DNA of 64,000 nt from Afipia birgiae 34632 (GTDB taxonomy: Bacteria; Pseudomonadota; Alphaproteobacteria; Rhizobiales; Xanthobacteraceae): assembly GCF_000308295.2 (NCBI RefSeq), contig NZ_HG326654.1, forward strand, positions 764,759 to 828,758, given 5' to 3'. Made by a program: the position numbers and the translations under genes. Positions within the stretch are counted from its first letter, which is position 1; the number at the start of each line of letters is the position of its first letter. Shown one piece after another: positions 62,477 through 64,000 of the stretch. The notes beneath the pieces are model-generated. The model was given only the letters and a program-made list of their open reading frames with translations, was not told where the DNA came from and made no database searches.

Positions 62477-62722
62477 ATGAACGATTTGCGCGGGGAGCGC
62501 CTGCAGATCATGCTTTCACCCGAGGAACTGTCGGCGATCGACGATTTCCGCTTCAAGCACCGGATGCCGACGCGCGCTGCGGCTGTGCGGGAACTCCTCA
62601 AGTTCGGTCTTGCGTCTGCCAGCATCGAGACGGGCGACGGTACCAAATCCAGCGACTACGGCGTTCTGCGCCGCGGGCCAACAACTGGCCGCGAAGGCGA
62701 CAGCAGCGAGGGCGCGGAATAG
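62477..62722 (+). CDS. Ribbon-helix-helix (CopG-like) small DNA-binding protein
   Basis: An 81-residue protein. Residues about 8-42 (RLQIMLSPEELSAIDDFRFK, then PTRAAAVRELLKFGL) match the ribbon-helix-helix pattern of strand, two helices and a conserved turn found in CopG/Arc-type regulators and antitoxins. The rest is polar and disordered. The ATG has GGAGGGAAAA 6-8 bases upstream, a strong site. No toxin gene is next to it: the next gene is an acyltransferase on the other strand, 3 bases beyond the stop. A palindrome upstream suggests autoregulation. Confidence 0.8.
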   Translation: MNDLRGERLQIMLSPEELSAIDDFRFKHRMPTRAAAVRELLKFGLASASIETGDGTKSSDYGVLRRGPTTGREGDSSEGAE

Positions 62723-62725
62723 CTT

Positions 62726-63787
62726 TCAGATGGTTCGGTGCGCGGCAATTGGCGGCGCTCGCCGAACCATAGTCGCCAGCGTCCTGCAAGCCGCGAGAAG
62801 CGGCTTCTCGATCAGATAATACGCACCCACCCCGGCCGCGATGCTCGCGGCGCATCCGGCAAAAATGAAAATGACGGACATCAAAGGCTGCGTCCCCAAC
62901 AACATGACCGCGCTCTTCACCGCAGAGAGCACGATACCATGGGTGAGATAGATCGAATACGACGCATCGCCGAGCAGCATCGGCAACCGCCATTCCTTCA
63001 GCTTCGATTCAAGAGCAAGCGCGGCGGTCACAATCAGGAACGACGGCAGTCCCCAATGGAAGAAGCGCGCGGCCGTGATGTTCGCCGCTGACAACCCGCT
63101 GGATGTCAGCAACAGACCGCATCCGATGACAAGCAGGAACACCGCGACACCCGGACGGGGCAGCGCCCTGCGCTCATACATAACCCCGAGCAGACACCCG
63201 GCCATGAATTCGATCAGCAGCGGACTGGTATAGGTCAGCGCCACCGGCCCAGAAGGTGAGACAAACAGCGGCGATGCCACCAGCGCTGCAAGGATCGTGC
63301 AGACGAACAATGCGCGATGACGCCGCGCAATCAGCAGCCCGCAGGCGAACACGGCGTAAAAGAACATCTCGAAATTCAGCGTCCATCCGGCAATCAGCAG
63401 CGGCTGGATCTCTCCGGTGCGCGGCGAGACAAACGGGATGAACAGCAGCGACCGCACCAGATTCCACAGCGACGGCAGCGTCGCCGGGTCGCGGAAAATC
63501 AGCCAGCCGCCATAGAGCAGCAGCGTCATCGCCCAATACAGCGGAACGATGCGGATGATCCGGTTCACGGCGAACGATGCCGGCGTGATCCGCTCCGACG
63601 CGGTCGTGATCCACATGATGAAACCGCTGATCACGAAGAAGATATCGACGCCGGCCGCGCCGAACGACAATCCGGTAAAATTGAAATATTCCTGCGCCAT
63701 GCCGTCGGCATGGAAAAACACCACCATCAGGGCAGCGGCGGCGCGCAGGTATTGAATCGACAGGATCTTCGGCATGCCTTTGTGCAC
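62726..63787 (-). CDS. Acyltransferase 3 family membrane protein
   Basis: A 353-residue inner-membrane acyltransferase of the AT3 group with about ten helices. The N-terminus KILSIQYLRAAAALMVVFFHADGM carries the conserved RxxAxxxVxxxH motif with His about residue 26. FGAAGVDIFFVISGFIMW and RIIRIVPLYW follow, all typical for OafA/NodX-like enzymes that O-acetylate sugars of surface glycans. The acceptor is unknown. The start is the ATG at 63787, with a second Met four codons later. It lies against the RHH gene, 3 bases apart at the 3' ends, so both must be terminated by sequence inside the partner. Confidence 0.88.
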   Translation of the reverse strand: MHKGMPKILSIQYLRAAAALMVVFFHADGMAQEYFNFTGLSFGAAGVDIFFVISGFIMWITTASERITPASFAVNRIIRIVPLYWAMTLLLYGGWLIFRDPATLPSLWNLVRSLLFIPFVSPRTGEIQPLLIAGWTLNFEMFFYAVFACGLLIARRHRALFVCTILAALVASPLFVSPSGPVALTYTSPLLIEFMAGCLLGVMYERRALPRPGVAVFLLVIGCGLLLTSSGLSAANITAARFFHWGLPSFLIVTAALALESKLKEWRLPMLLGDASYSIYLTHGIVLSAVKSAVMLLGTQPLMSVIFIFAGCAASIAAGVGAYYLIEKPLLAACRTLATMVRRAPPIAAHRTI

Positions 63788-63974
63788 TTTACTCTATCGT
63801 TACCATCGCGACGGGACGCCGGATTTGATCCAACTTTCATAAAGGTAAGACGAGCGAAAGCCACGGTGATCGGCATAGCCATTTACTGTTAAGGATAACT
63901 GTTAAGGGTCGAGAACCGGTTTTTCGCTACACCTGTGGAGTACATAACCACCGAACGCCCCGCAGAGGACGGAC

Positions 63975-64000
63975 ATGGCAGCTTTGGCAAAACTTCCGGC
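63975..64000 (+). CDS. Start of an unidentified gene, cut by the window end
   Basis: An ATG at 63975 follows AGAGGAC, a reasonable ribosome binding site. The visible codons encode MAALAKLP. Only 26 bases are inside the window, so nothing about the product can be said. The 187 bases before it hold the divergent promoter of the acyltransferase gene. Confidence 0.4.

Overview
The window looks like a chromosomal segment of a high-GC alphaproteobacterium of the order Hyphomicrobiales, most likely the Bradyrhizobium/Rhodopseudomonas/Afipia group (Nitrobacteraceae). This rests on gene content and style: a UvrB with a long disordered N-terminal extension, Omp25/RopB-like beta-barrel proteins, DUF992 secreted proteins, a tripartite-tricarboxylate (Bug) binding protein, the rplY-pth-ychF block, and several intergenic palindromes typical of rhizobial genomes. 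The genus cannot be fixed from sequence alone. No rRNA, tRNA, CRISPR array, complete insertion sequence or prophage was seen.

Layout. 1-4.4 kb: partial conserved gene, purA, an EamA permease and a Bug-family binding protein. 4.4-10.6 kb: a chemoreceptor, the decayed tail of a second chemoreceptor, and the serine-pathway cluster serC - small monooxygenase-like gene - serA, followed by a glutathione S-transferase. 10.7-18 kb: three outer-membrane beta-barrel genes, an Fsr-like exporter, glmM and an AraC-type regulator. 18-29.3 kb: two paralogous microproteins, an L-lactate dehydrogenase-like flavoenzyme, aroE, an HTH regulator plus SulP transporter with a 41-bp palindrome in front, an EF-G paralogue lacking the catalytic histidine, a DUF992 pair, an esterase-like hydrolase and an aspartate aminotransferase. 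29.5-36.2 kb: a GT87/GT2 pair, a GST, small membrane proteins, an acyltransferase and an aldo/keto reductase.

36.2-45 kb is an accessory, repeat-rich stretch: copied fragments of neighbouring genes, a DUF559 nuclease-like gene bracketed by inverted two-hairpin repeats, a DUF1800-DUF1501 operon, a CWC zinc-binding-type protein, two more GSTs, gene debris (MBL and SCO1 fragments) and an alkylsulfatase. 45-50.5 kb holds uvrB, whose 5' end carries a 172-bp repeat insertion that changes the reading frame and appears to supply a new start, then an AT-richer island with a PD-(D/E)XK-like ORF. 50.5-64 kb: csaA, pfkA, secreted hypothetical proteins, two SnoaL-like genes around a frameshifted serine hydrolase, two MaoC-like genes, ychF-pth-rplY, a ribbon-helix-helix protein and an acyltransferase.

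The strongest candidate for something undescribed is the CCCTCCCC...GGGTGGGG two-hairpin repeat family. It occurs as inverted pairs in four places: between convergent genes at 4.4 kb, around the DUF559 gene at 37 kb, at 42.7 kb, and inside uvrB at 45.3 kb with a 6-bp target duplication. This is a REPIN-like organisation with a possible DUF559 nuclease partner in place of the usual RAYT transposase. Much of the remaining sequence is ordinary housekeeping.
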